Positions 15,532 to 22,171 of a stretch of 23,526 nucleotides of DNA are shown piece after piece (position 1 is the stretch's first letter; the number at the start of each line of letters is the position of its first letter). Both the position numbers and the translations under genes were made by a program. The notes beneath the pieces are model-generated. The model did no database searches, was not told the DNA's origin, and saw nothing but the letters and a program-made list of their open reading frames with translations. The stretch is from Patescibacteria group bacterium (lineage in GTDB: Bacteria > Patescibacteriota > Patescibacteriia > UBA9934 > GWF2-40-263): NCBI GenBank assembly GCA_004298405.1, contig SCSL01000089.1:1-23526 (forward strand). The letters run 5' to 3'.

Positions 15532-15560
15532 AGTATAGACAAAATGACAATCCCCGTCAA
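15532..15560 (-). promoter_or_regulatory. Sigma-70-type promoter of rpsB-tsf
   Basis: Minus strand TTGACG (15555-15560), a 17-base spacer and TATACT (15532-15537): one of the best matches to the housekeeping consensus in the window. Transcription would start near 15525, leaving a leader of about 145 bases before rpsB. Such a long leader, in a genome with many leaderless genes, may carry autoregulation by S2; that is inference. The promoter overlaps the end of the lipoprotein gene. Confidence 0.7.
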
Positions 15561-16204
15561 TCGCATGCCCATGTGACAAGAATATCGTCCACCCCCCATG
15601 TCTTATCCTCATCGCTGTCATTGCCTCTCACAGTAAGTCGCTGAACAGGTGGATCGAAGGTAATGGAACGTTCTGCACAAATAGATTCACCTGTTGCATC
15701 AAGGGTACGCACTTCGTCTTCCTGGGCTCCTGGCGTGTCGACATACCCATGCGCTTCCAATGCTACAGAACTGTCACAGACGGTGAACGAAACTTGCTCG
15801 ACGTTTCTGGTAAAAGAAAACGAGAGGCTACTTGCCGAAGGAGGAGCCGCCTTTACGAAATCCAGAGGAGGTAAAACAAGACAGGCATCTGATGGACAGA
15901 CCGTTCCACCAATGTCTGATGCTACGTTACCAACGTATGGATTTACCGAAATCTTGTCTACATAAATTCCTCCACCTAGGTCAGAAGTGGAAACGGGAAT
16001 ACTCGTTGGTTCTGAACAAACAACAAGCTCTTCTTCAGGCACAGGCTCTGGTTGAGAGTCCTCCACCGCATCCACGACGGAAGATGCTTCATCTAAAGGA
16101 GTTTGGTCGGATACCGCCTCATCACGTGGAACGGATGTTGCACAGCCGATCCCGAGAAGCAGAAGTAAACTAATATAGGAAATGGGGGTGAATTTCGTAG
16201 ACAT
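15557..16204 (-). CDS. Probable lipoprotein with a C-terminal beta-sandwich-like domain
   Basis: 215 residues from the ATG at 16204 (M-S-T-K-F-T); a TTG 18 codons upstream is less likely because the preferred start gives a clean signal peptide. Hydrophobic residues 8-20 end in L-L-G-I-G-C, an approximate lipobox with cysteine 21 as lipidation site. An acidic, Pro/Glu/Ser-rich linker (22-65) is followed by a beta-rich domain of about 140 residues with several cysteines and the ending V-D-D-I-L-V-T-W, a pattern seen in jelly-roll or carbohydrate-binding-like domains. The family is not identified. Likely outer face of the membrane. A possible promoter TCGACC-17-TAATTT precedes it. Confidence 0.7.
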   Translation of the reverse strand: MSTKFTPISYISLLLLLGIGCATSVPRDEAVSDQTPLDEASSVVDAVEDSQPEPVPEEELVVCSEPTSIPVSTSDLGGGIYVDKISVNPYVGNVASDIGGTVCPSDACLVLPPLDFVKAAPPSASSLSFSFTRNVEQVSFTVCDSSVALEAHGYVDTPGAQEDEVRTLDATGESICAERSITFDPPVQRLTVRGNDSDEDKTWGVDDILVTWACD

Positions 16205-16244
16205 AAATTTGGGTAAAAATGAAAGAAGAAGTGAGACTGGCTTC

Positions 16245-16273
16245 AAATTAACACACAATATCTGATAGGTCGA
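16245..16273 (-). promoter_or_regulatory. Possible promoter of the lipoprotein gene
   Basis: Minus strand TCGACC (16268-16273), 17 bases, TAATTT (16245-16250) with a TGT extension. It begins right after the queA stop codon and would give a leader of about 35 bases. The -35 match is modest. Confidence 0.35.
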
Positions 16274-17326
16274 TTATAGAATAAACATCGCGTCGCCAAA
16301 GGAGAAGAAACGATAGCGCTCACGGACGGCTTCTTGATACGCGGCGAGGATAGACTCCCGGCTCGCGAACGCGCTCACTAATACCAGGAGCGTCGACTTG
16401 GGAAGATGGAAGTTGGTGATAAGGGCGTCGACGATCTGAAAAGTGAACCCGGGAGTGATGAAAAGGTTTATGTCACCGGAAAAACCTTCTTCCGGCAGGA
16501 CTCGAGATCCCTCGACTCCTGTTAGTCGCTCGGGATGACACAGATGAGAAACTCCTTCGAGTGTACGCATCGTCGTTGTCCCAACCGCAATCACGCGACA
16601 ACCTTCTTGTTTGACGCGATTGATTGCCTGTGCGGTCGTCGCATCGATCGTGACGAACTCACTGTGCATCTCGTGTTCCTCAAGTGTTTCACTCTTCATT
16701 GGACGGAAGGTACCGAGCCCGACATGCAACGTGACGTAATGAATCTCGACTCCCTTGGCACGAATCTTGTCCAGAAGTTGCTCAGTGAAATGAAACCCAG
16801 CGGTGGGTGCCGCGACGGATCCTGTTTCCTGTGCATACACCGTTTGGTACTCCTCGAGGGTCTTGGGTGTTTCATGAACATAGGGAGGAATGGGAATCTG
16901 GCCGTGCTCGTTCGCATAGTCGATCAACGATTGGTCGGACAGATCGAAAGCGACTGAGACGACGTCAGTCTTAGTGAGAACTCGGCCTTTGATCTCTCCA
17001 ACATGAATGGTATCGCCAACAGCAACATGACGTCCCGGCTTTACGAGGACATCCCAGGCTGCCCCTCTGGGTCGCAACAAAAACAACTCGATCGTCTTAT
17101 CCCCCACGATTGCCTCTAGTCGAGCTCGAAAGACCTTCGTATTGTTCATGACGAGAACGTCCCCGGCGCGTAGCTCGTCGACGATCTGATAAAATTGTTT
17201 GTGTTCTCGCTCCCCGGTTACTCGATCAACCACCATCAACCGGGAGCGATCTCGGGGCTCAACGGAATGTTGAGCGATCAGCTCCTGAGGCAGATCGTAA
17301 TCAAAAAGGGATACGGGGGTAGACAT
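16274..17326 (-). CDS. queA: tRNA preQ1(34) S-adenosylmethionine ribosyltransferase-isomerase
   Basis: 350 residues from ATG 17324-17326 (M-S-T-P-V-S-L-F-D-Y-D-L-P); a much longer upstream frame is open but runs through the rpmE region and is not family-like. QueA builds the epoxyqueuosine side chain on tRNA anticodons. Signatures: LFDYDLPQELIAQ, RDRSRLMVVDR, VMNNTKVFRARL, the P-P-Y-V segment, TGSVAAPTAGFHFTEQLL, V-T-L-H-V-G-L-G-T-F, TTTMRTLE, D-A-L-I-T-N-F-H-L-P-K-S-T-L and YRFFSFGDAMFI. About residues 260-280 (C-H-P-E-R-L-T-G-V-E-G-S-R-V-L-P-E-E) replace the normally short loop and are encoded by a palindromic repeat. It is divergent from rpmE. Confidence 0.95.
   Translation of the reverse strand: MSTPVSLFDYDLPQELIAQHSVEPRDRSRLMVVDRVTGEREHKQFYQIVDELRAGDVLVMNNTKVFRARLEAIVGDKTIELFLLRPRGAAWDVLVKPGRHVAVGDTIHVGEIKGRVLTKTDVVSVAFDLSDQSLIDYANEHGQIPIPPYVHETPKTLEEYQTVYAQETGSVAAPTAGFHFTEQLLDKIRAKGVEIHYVTLHVGLGTFRPMKSETLEEHEMHSEFVTIDATTAQAINRVKQEGCRVIAVGTTTMRTLEGVSHLCHPERLTGVEGSRVLPEEGFSGDINLFITPGFTFQIVDALITNFHLPKSTLLVLVSAFASRESILAAYQEAVRERYRFFSFGDAMFIL
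16480..16545. repeat. Palindromic repeat inserted in frame in queA
   Basis: ATCCC (16507-16511) and GGGAT (16532-16536), with CGACT/AGTCG nested inside, form a hairpin with a small bulge. On the coding strand the stretch reads TGTCATCCCGAGCGA and GGGATCTCGAG, the style of a very common interspersed bacterial repeat translated as CHPER...EGS. It lies in the QueA loop between TTTMRTLE and the F-I-T-P-G-F strand. The limits are approximate. Confidence 0.6.
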
Positions 17327-17351
17327 AGCGCCTGTATCATGCGTGGAAAGA

Positions 17352-17380
17352 TTGACAAATACAAGCCTCATTGCTATTCT
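17352..17380 (+). promoter_or_regulatory. Sigma-70-type promoter of rpmE
   Basis: TTGACA (17352-17357), 17-base spacer, TATTCT (17375-17380): a perfect -35 and a good -10. Transcription should start near 17387, about 39 bases before the rpmE ATG. It lies in the 99-base gap between the divergent queA and rpmE genes. Confidence 0.72.
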
Positions 17381-17425
17381 TTCGCCGACAAAACTAATCG
17401 TACGTATCCAAAGCGTGCAATCCAT

Positions 17426-17719
17426 ATGAAAAAAGAAATCCACCCAAATTACACAGCAAACGCAAAAATATCTTGCGCCTGCGGTGCAATTTACGAGATC
17501 GGTTCGACCAGCCCAGAGCTCCAGATTGAACTCTGCGCCGCCTGCCATCCGTTCTATACGGGCAAACAGAAAATCATCGACACCGCTCGCCGTGTGGAGA
17601 AATTCCAAGAGCGCGCCGCTCTCAAAACAGGTGACAAAACAGGCAAAAAAGCAAAGGCCGCAAAACGTAGTGCACAGAAGGTTGCCAAGCGCGAAGAAAA
17701 AGAAAAGATCGGAGTCTAA
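17426..17719 (+). CDS. rpmE: Large-subunit ribosomal protein bL31, zinc-type, with basic tail
   Basis: 97 residues from ATG 17426-17428 (M-K-K-E-I-H-P-N-Y). The core residues 1-65 match L31: K-I-S-C-A-C-G near 15 and C-A-A-C-H-P-F-Y-T-G-K-Q near 38 supply the zinc cysteines (C+ form), and V-E-K-F-Q-E-R ends the core. About 30 extra residues follow, nearly all Lys, Ala, Arg and Gln, probably a disordered rRNA-binding extension. No Shine-Dalgarno is seen. A strong hairpin terminator follows 13 bases after the stop. Confidence 0.95.
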   Translation: MKKEIHPNYTANAKISCACGAIYEIGSTSPELQIELCAACHPFYTGKQKIIDTARRVEKFQERAALKTGDKTGKKAKAAKRSAQKVAKREEKEKIGV

Positions 17720-17728
17720 TGGTACAAT
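17720..17728 (+). promoter_or_regulatory. Possible extended -10 promoter of prfA
   Basis: TGG-TACAAT ends 29 bases before the prfA ATG; no clear -35. A start near 17735 would fall inside the 5' arm of the rpmE terminator hairpin, so the new transcript could not form that stem completely. Confidence 0.4.
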
Positions 17729-17729
17729 C

Positions 17730-17752
17730 AAGGCGTCCTTCAGGACGCTTTT
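17730..17752 (+). terminator. Terminator between rpmE and prfA
   Basis: GCGTCC (17733-17738), TTCA tetraloop, GGACGC (17743-17748), then four T; AAG/TTT pairs lengthen the stem. It ends rpmE transcripts. An extended -10 for prfA (TGG-TACAAT, 17720-17728) lies just before it, so prfA RNA would begin within the stem and escape termination. Confidence 0.75.
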
Positions 17753-17757
17753 GAATT

Positions 17758-18831
17758 ATGAATCTCATCGAACAACTCCGCTCCCGACGGGAGCATCTAA
17801 AAGAACTGGAAACGCAGCTTTCTTCCGCGGCGGTTCTTTCTGATCCACAAAAAATCCGTGAGGTGAACGAAGCGTATGCAGGCGAGCGTGACGTCATGGA
17901 AGTTGGCGAACGATATGAAAAGGCGGTACGCGATTTGGAAAGCGCACGCGAGACCATTGCCACAACAAAAGATGCAGAGCTGATTGAGTTGGCTCAACAA
18001 GAAGTCGCAGATATCGAATCGCGACTTCCTGCGCTTGAGCATGATCTCACCGTTGCGCTGATTCCTCCTGATCCTCTGGACACGAAAAGTATCATCGTCG
18101 AAATTCGCGCCGGCGCGGGAGGAGATGAGTCAACCTTGTTTGTCTCTGAGTTGTTGCGTACCTACACGCTCTATGCAGAAACCCATGGATGGAAGGTTGA
18201 ACTTGTCTCGGCCAATCGAAGTGACGTGGGTGGTTTCAAAGAAGTGATCGTTGAAATTAAGGGACTCAACGCATACAGCCGTTTGAAGTATGAGTCTGGC
18301 GTCCATCGTGTCCAGCGAGTCCCGGAAACGGAGAAAGCTGGACGCGTGCATACCTCGACGGTCACGGTTGCCATTCTCCCGGAAGTGGAAGAAGTTGATG
18401 TAAAAATCCGTCCGGAGGATCTTGAAATTCAAGCGACGACCTCCACGGGTGCCGGTGGACAAAGCGTGAACACCACCTACTCGGCTGTGCGCATCACGCA
18501 CATCCCAACCGGCATCATGGTGTACTGCCAAGAGGAACGCTCGTTCAAACAAAACAAGGAGCGTGCCCTTTCGATTATCCGTTCACGCGTGTTTGCCTTG
18601 GAACAGGAGCGCCTACGCAAAGAGCGCGAGGAAGCACGACGCGGACAAGTTGGCACAGGAGATCGAAGTGAAAAAATTCGTACCTATAACTTTCCACAGG
18701 ATCGTCTCACCGACCACCGCATCAACCAAAACTTCCACAATCTCCCGACGATCATGAACGGAGGGTTGGATGAAATTATTGAAGAGCTCAAGCGAGCCGA
18801 GATCGAACAGCGCCTGAGCGAATTGGGATGA
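17758..18831 (+). CDS. prfA: Peptide chain release factor 1
   Basis: 357 residues, normal for RF1, which ends translation at UAA and UAG. The N-terminal helical domain (1-100) is followed by domain 2 with the codon-reading tripeptide P-x-T as P-E-T in R-V-Q-R-V-P-E-T-E-K. Domain 3 has the catalytic GGQ in S-T-G-A-G-G-Q-S-V-N (about 230). A-V-R-I-T-H-I-P-T-G-I and R-T-Y-N-F-P-Q-D-R-L-T-D-H-R-I confirm RF1. The nucleotidyltransferase gene starts one base after its TGA stop. Its modifying enzyme, PrmC, is encoded downstream beyond the large RNA rather than adjacent. Confidence 0.97.
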   Translation: MNLIEQLRSRREHLKELETQLSSAAVLSDPQKIREVNEAYAGERDVMEVGERYEKAVRDLESARETIATTKDAELIELAQQEVADIESRLPALEHDLTVALIPPDPLDTKSIIVEIRAGAGGDESTLFVSELLRTYTLYAETHGWKVELVSANRSDVGGFKEVIVEIKGLNAYSRLKYESGVHRVQRVPETEKAGRVHTSTVTVAILPEVEEVDVKIRPEDLEIQATTSTGAGGQSVNTTYSAVRITHIPTGIMVYCQEERSFKQNKERALSIIRSRVFALEQERLRKEREEARRGQVGTGDRSEKIRTYNFPQDRLTDHRINQNFHNLPTIMNGGLDEIIEELKRAEIEQRLSELG

Positions 18832-18832
18832 T

Positions 18833-19486
18833 ATGCAAGCGGTCATTCTCGCGGCTGGTAAAGGGGCGCGCCTGCGACCTCTCACACATGAAATCCCCAA
18901 ACCGCTCATCAACATCGGCGGGAAGACGTTGCTGGAACACGCCCTGTCAGCGCTTCCTGATTCCATCGACGAAATTTTTATCGTGGTGAATCATCTGCGC
19001 GAACAAATCATCGACGCCCTGGGTGCGCAGTGGCAGAACATCCCCATTCGGTATGTAATCCAGGAACCTCTCAGCGGCACCGCCGGAGCCACCCTCCTGT
19101 TACGCGAACATCTCCATGGTTCGTTCCTTGTCATCAACAGCGACGACCTGTATCTGAAAGAAGATCTTGAGCGACTTATTTCCTATCCCCGCTCGATTCT
19201 CGTGTCTGAATCAGAGACCTATCTTGAAGCGGGCGCACAGATTAAACAGGATCGATTCACAGGACTGGGGCCTGGAAATTTCGCGGTCTGCGGAGCCTAT
19301 GTTATTGGACCAGAATTTTTTGAGGTGGAACCGGTTGAAATATTCGTAAGTTCCCATCGTGAATACGGACTTCCACAAACGCTCGCTCATCTCGTCGACA
19401 AAATCCACATCACGACGATTAAAGCCACGTCTTGGCGACAAGTGGGGACATACGAGGAACTCGAAACTGTCCGCCAACAGCCATAA
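18833..19486 (+). CDS. Sugar-phosphate nucleotidyltransferase
   Basis: 217 residues, a stand-alone NTP_transferase fold as in mannose-1-phosphate guanylyltransferase, glucose-1-phosphate thymidylyltransferase and the GlmU N-domain. It carries the nucleotide-binding signature ILAAGKGARLRPLT with K-P-L (residues 5-25), Q-E-P-L-S-G-T-A-G-A near 82 (base recognition), N-S-D-D-L-Y near 103 (metal-binding Asp, usually G-D), and W-R-Q-V-G-T-Y-E-E-L at the end. Such enzymes make NDP-sugars for surface polysaccharide. The sugar and nucleotide are not determined. It follows prfA by one base and is probably co-transcribed. No second (acetyltransferase) domain is present. Confidence 0.88.
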   Translation: MQAVILAAGKGARLRPLTHEIPKPLINIGGKTLLEHALSALPDSIDEIFIVVNHLREQIIDALGAQWQNIPIRYVIQEPLSGTAGATLLLREHLHGSFLVINSDDLYLKEDLERLISYPRSILVSESETYLEAGAQIKQDRFTGLGPGNFAVCGAYVIGPEFFEVEPVEIFVSSHREYGLPQTLAHLVDKIHITTIKATSWRQVGTYEELETVRQQP

Positions 19487-19488
19487 AC

Positions 19489-19497
19489 TTATCCACA
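19489..19497 (+). other. Consensus DnaA-box sequence
   Basis: TTATCCACA is an exact DnaA box, and a related TTATCCAAT follows at 19500-19508. They lie in the short AT-rich gap between the nucleotidyltransferase stop and the RNA-gene promoter. Two sites are too few for an origin; a DnaA effect on the promoter is possible but unproven. Confidence 0.35.
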
Positions 19498-19526
19498 GAT
19501 TATCCAATTTCTTTACACCTTGAGCC

Positions 19527-19554
19527 TTGACGACTATTTTAGGTGTGCTAATCT
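19527..19554 (+). promoter_or_regulatory. Promoter of the large structured RNA
   Basis: TTGACG (19527-19532), 16 bases, TAATCT (19549-19554) with a TGC extension. An overlapping alternative is TTTACA (19512-19517), 17 bases, TATTTT. ACACCT (19515-19520) and AGGTGT (19541-19546) are perfect inverted repeats straddling this promoter and could be an operator. Confidence 0.6.
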
Positions 19555-19560
19555 CATCGT

Positions 19561-20134
19561 TACCGTCGAGCTGATTCCGAAAGGACAGGCTCGGCAGACG
19601 TTGCCGTGGCTTGCCTCGACAACCCAGGATAACCTCTTGCTGGACAGCTCCCCTGTGGACTTCCGGCGTGTACCGGAACAGGACTAAGACCTCGGTGGTT
19701 AAGCAGGTTTCGGCCGGTTTTAACCAACATCCCGAGGAGTGAATCCATCCACAGGTCCCAAAGGACAACTCAATCAACGCCCGGACAAAAGCCTGAATAA
19801 GGTTTGCGTCACTACATCGGTCCGACCGCAAGGGTAACGATCCTCCTTGGAGGAACCCGTTGCTTGATGCAAAGGAACGATGTGGACGAGCCGCGAATGG
19901 GTCTGACTAAGCCAAAAAGCGAGGTCAGGGTCCAAAAGGAAACGGGGGAGGTTGGTGCGTGCACAGTACCAGACGTCTGGATCACATGACGTCGAGTCTC
20001 CGGATTCGACTGCATGCCAGGCCAAGGTCTTGCACACACCAAACTCCAACGTTGGAGATTTCAGATGGAACGCCCATCTGAAGGCTGAGCTCGGAAGACA
20101 CCCAACCAGGTGCTCCCGAGCTCTTCTTCGTTTT
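19561..20134 (+). ncRNA. Large structured RNA of unknown family
   Basis: About 570 bases without a credible reading frame between a promoter and a terminator. Strong helices: GTCGAG/CTCGAC (19565/19615); TTCCGG/CCGGAA (19661/19673); CCTCGG plus TGGTTAA (19690-19702) with TTAACCA and CCGAGG (19720-19737), 13 pairs; CTACATCG/CGATGTGG (19812/19878) enclosing CCTCC/GGAGG; a 12-base arm at 19952-19963 with 20031-20042 (one mismatch) enclosing GTCGAGT/ATTCGAC; CTCCAAC/GTTGGAG (20044); TCAGATGG/CCATCTGA (20061/20074). CCTGTGGA (19652) and TCCACAGG (19748) are complementary and could form a long-range helix. I found no tmRNA ends, no RNase P core (GAAAGUCC, ACAGAA), and no SRP or group I/II signature. 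Its flanks are the nucleotidyltransferase gene and prmC. Confidence 0.7.
20087..20134 (+). terminator. Terminator of the large RNA
   Basis: GAGCTCGG (20087-20094) pairs perfectly with CCGAGCTC (20116-20123); CACC/GGTG pair inside. A T-rich tail TTCTTCGTTTT follows. It ends 29 bases before the prmC ATG. Confidence 0.7.
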
Positions 20135-20149
20135 ATGAATCGATTAGGC

Positions 20150-20155
20150 TATTCT
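20150..20155 (+). promoter_or_regulatory. Possible -10 of a leaderless prmC promoter
   Basis: TATTCT ends seven bases before the prmC ATG, with TTCGTT 17 bases upstream as a weak -35. The position matches the leaderless layout of other genes here and lies just past the RNA terminator, where prmC would need its own start. Confidence 0.4.
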
Positions 20156-20162
20156 ATCTTTC

Positions 20163-21071
20163 ATGACCATCATGGAAGCCCTTCAATGGGCGAACAATAA
20201 ATTACGCAAAGCCGGCGTCGACTCCCCCATGCTCGACGCGGAAATTCTGTTAGCCTTTGCCTTAGATGCCCCCAAGGCCTGGCTGTTTGCGCATTTCGCC
20301 GACAAACTCAAGACACACCAGGAGGAAAAATTTTTCGAGCTTGTCGATCAACGTGAAGATCGGATGCCTGTCGCGTACCTCGTAGGAAAAAAAGCATTCT
20401 ATGGACGCGACTTTGTGGTGGATGCGCATGTTCTTATTCCGCGTCCAGAGACGGAAGTTCTGATCGAATGTGCCATCAAGATCCTTGCAGACAAAGATCC
20501 CGAGCGCACCCTCATTGCGGATCTTGGCACTGGCTCAGGAGCGATCGCTGTGACGCTTGCGGCGGAAACGAACCTTCCGGTTATCGCCATCGACGTCGAT
20601 GAAGCAGCGTTGGAAGTCGCGAAAAAAAATGGAACGCTCCTAGTCCCAGAAACCGCGGTAGATTTTCAGACGGGGAATCTCGCCGAACCGATCATTCGTA
20701 TCTTCAAAACGATCCGTGGCCAGACCAATGTCCAGACTTCCTCGGTCTATCCATTTAAGACCCTTCTCCTCACCGCCAACCTTCCGTATCTCTCCGAGGT
20801 TCGCATGGATAATTTGCAAGCGGAGGTTCGCCATGAGCCAGAACAGGCACTACGCGCAGGAGTCGACGGGCTTGATGCGTACTGGGAGTTGTTCCGTCAA
20901 CTACGCACCGACCGCAACGTCCTGCCACGTGATCTCCTCGTGCTCATCGAGACCGACCCTGAACAACGCCAAGCGGCAGAAAAACTTATCCTCCACAATT
21001 TCCCCAGCGCGAAACTCGCAGTCCATAAAGATCTCCACGACGACGACCGAGTTATCGAGGTGCATATCTAA
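20163..21071 (+). CDS. prmC: Release-factor glutamine methyltransferase PrmC (HemK)
   Basis: 302 residues. PrmC methylates the glutamine of the GGQ motif of release factors, including the prfA product encoded 1.3 kb upstream. A helical N-terminal substrate-binding domain (1-85) is followed by V-A-Y-L-V-G-K-K-A-F-Y-G and F-V-V-D-A-H-V-L-I-P-R-P-E-T-E-V-L. The SAM site is I-A-D-L-G-T-G-S-G-A-I-A-V-T (about 120-133). The catalytic NPPY appears as N-L-P-Y in T-A-N-L-P-Y-L-S-E, a substitution of the first proline. V-L-I-E-T-D-P-E-Q near the end is typical. No Shine-Dalgarno is seen; the start may be leaderless. Confidence 0.94.
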   Translation: MTIMEALQWANNKLRKAGVDSPMLDAEILLAFALDAPKAWLFAHFADKLKTHQEEKFFELVDQREDRMPVAYLVGKKAFYGRDFVVDAHVLIPRPETEVLIECAIKILADKDPERTLIADLGTGSGAIAVTLAAETNLPVIAIDVDEAALEVAKKNGTLLVPETAVDFQTGNLAEPIIRIFKTIRGQTNVQTSSVYPFKTLLLTANLPYLSEVRMDNLQAEVRHEPEQALRAGVDGLDAYWELFRQLRTDRNVLPRDLLVLIETDPEQRQAAEKLILHNFPSAKLAVHKDLHDDDRVIEVHI

Positions 21072-21101
21072 AACACCCGCCTCACAAGGACGGGTGGTTT
21101 T
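21070..21101. terminator. Bidirectional terminator between prmC and the DUF3048 gene
   Basis: AAAA-CACCCG (21070-21079) and CGGGTG-G-TTTT (21091-21100) form a six-pair GC stem with A/T flanks on both sides, so both convergent transcripts end in a U-run. It overlaps both stop regions. Confidence 0.78.
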
Positions 21102-22170
21102 ATTCGATTCTGATGTCTTCCTCACTCCCCACGACCTCGATCCAGGTCACACCGGCGTTCATCACGATCTCTTCGCCGGTCGCGCGGTTGTAGAACTTCA
21201 GTCGTTCTGAGGAAGACGGTTTCTTCCACGTCGCTGAAATCACGATTCCATCTTGAAGAACATATCCCTCTCCTTCTCCCATCGTTCGAATCTCTCGTCG
21301 TCCGACGTTATCGATGATTTCGATCTCTGTCACGACGACCGCGATGTTATCGGCGACGATCTGCTCTCCCGCCTCCGTCACATGCGGTTCATCAAACTGC
21401 GATCGTAGGTAGCGTCCCGTCTCCCCATCGTATACCCAATCCACAACGTACACTGGCGCCCAAAAATCGACATGCAGTCCAACCCCATCTTTTCCGGTTG
21501 GCTCTGGATCCTTCCATGTCCAAAGATCATAGAGTCGTGTTGGGGCAACGCCCACCTCCTCGCGCAATTGATAAAACGCGTTCAGCAATTCAGTCGAGGT
21601 AAACACGTTGTGCGGGGCAAACCGATTCCCATTCGCTCGCCAAAAATACTCCCCCCACCAGTATTGATTCATATCAAATATTCCCCCGGAAGCGATCTGG
21701 TCGAGTGCGGCGTTTGAACCCCCAACGTGGACATACATCGCATCAAGCTCCTCCGCCCAATCCAAATAATAGGGGCGAGCTGATCGGACTGGACCAATTT
21801 GCTCCACGGATTGTTCCTCGCTAAAAAACGCGAGCATACGAGAAATTCCCGCCTCGACCGGTGCCTCGATCACAAGAAACGCTTCATCGATACCGGTTGG
21901 AGGCCAAGCCTCTTCGTGATTATCGATCATGACGGAAAAAACTTGCGGAAGCTCAATGGGCTCAGCCAAAGCCACCCCCGTCAGCGGATGTCGATAAGTT
22001 GTCTGTGACGCGCTCGCCTCCTCAACCGTCTCCCGTTCCTGAGTTTGAAATACAAACCTTGGCAACACTGCCGCAACTAATACCGCCAGTACCAACGCAA
22101 CAAGAAAACCGACCAACAGAGGCCGGTCGGTTTTCTGAATCCGTGAAATAAGATCACGAATATCGAGCAT
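21100..22170 (-). CDS. DUF3048 (YerB-like) membrane-anchored protein
   Basis: 356 residues from ATG 22168-22170 (M-L-D-I-R-D-L), just after the rplY stop codon; a longer frame reaches back into rplY but is a shadow. One membrane segment (about 18-38) anchors an exported domain. DUF3048 signatures: H-P-L-T-G near 58, F-S-V-M-I-D-N-H near 75, I-E-A-P-V-E-A-G-I-S-R-M-L-A-F-F, I-G-P-V-R-S-A-R-P-Y-Y-L and Y-V-H-V-G-G-S. W-R-A-N-G-N-R-F-A-P-H-N-V-F-T-S follows, then a C-terminal beta domain. Function of the family is not established; B. subtilis YerB is a lipoprotein. A 12-bp perfect hairpin lies in its first codons and may terminate rplY transcripts. Confidence 0.88.
   Translation of the reverse strand: MLDIRDLISRIQKTDRPLLVGFLVALVLAVLVAAVLPRFVFQTQERETVEEASASQTTYRHPLTGVALAEPIELPQVFSVMIDNHEEAWPPTGIDEAFLVIEAPVEAGISRMLAFFSEEQSVEQIGPVRSARPYYLDWAEELDAMYVHVGGSNAALDQIASGGIFDMNQYWWGEYFWRANGNRFAPHNVFTSTELLNAFYQLREEVGVAPTRLYDLWTWKDPEPTGKDGVGLHVDFWAPVYVVDWVYDGETGRYLRSQFDEPHVTEAGEQIVADNIAVVVTEIEIIDNVGRREIRTMGEGEGYVLQDGIVISATWKKPSSSERLKFYNRATGEEIVMNAGVTWIEVVGSEEDIRIE
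22103..22136. terminator. Terminator-like hairpin inside the DUF3048 coding region
   Basis: AGAAAACCGACC (22103-22114) and GGTCGGTTTTCT (22125-22136) are perfect 12-base inverted repeats around a 10-base loop. On the minus strand the stem ends in GGTTTTCT, like an intrinsic terminator with a short U-run. It sits about 12-23 codons into the DUF3048 gene and 36-69 bases after the rplY stop codon. Its strength suggests attenuation between rplY and DUF3048. Confidence 0.55.
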
Positions 22171-22171
22171 G

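Noticed and set aside
17327..17731. Upstream extension of the queA frame (135 codons)
   Set aside because: The extension runs antisense through rpmE, is Cys/Phe-rich, and QueA homology begins exactly at the internal ATG at 17326.
19489..19510. Replication origin
   Set aside because: Only one exact and one degenerate DnaA box, no unwinding element and no dnaA or dnaN nearby.
19561..20134. tmRNA, RNase P RNA, SRP RNA or a self-splicing intron
   Set aside because: No tRNA-like ends or CCA, no RNase P core motifs, too long for SRP RNA, and no group I or II catalytic core could be found by eye on either strand.
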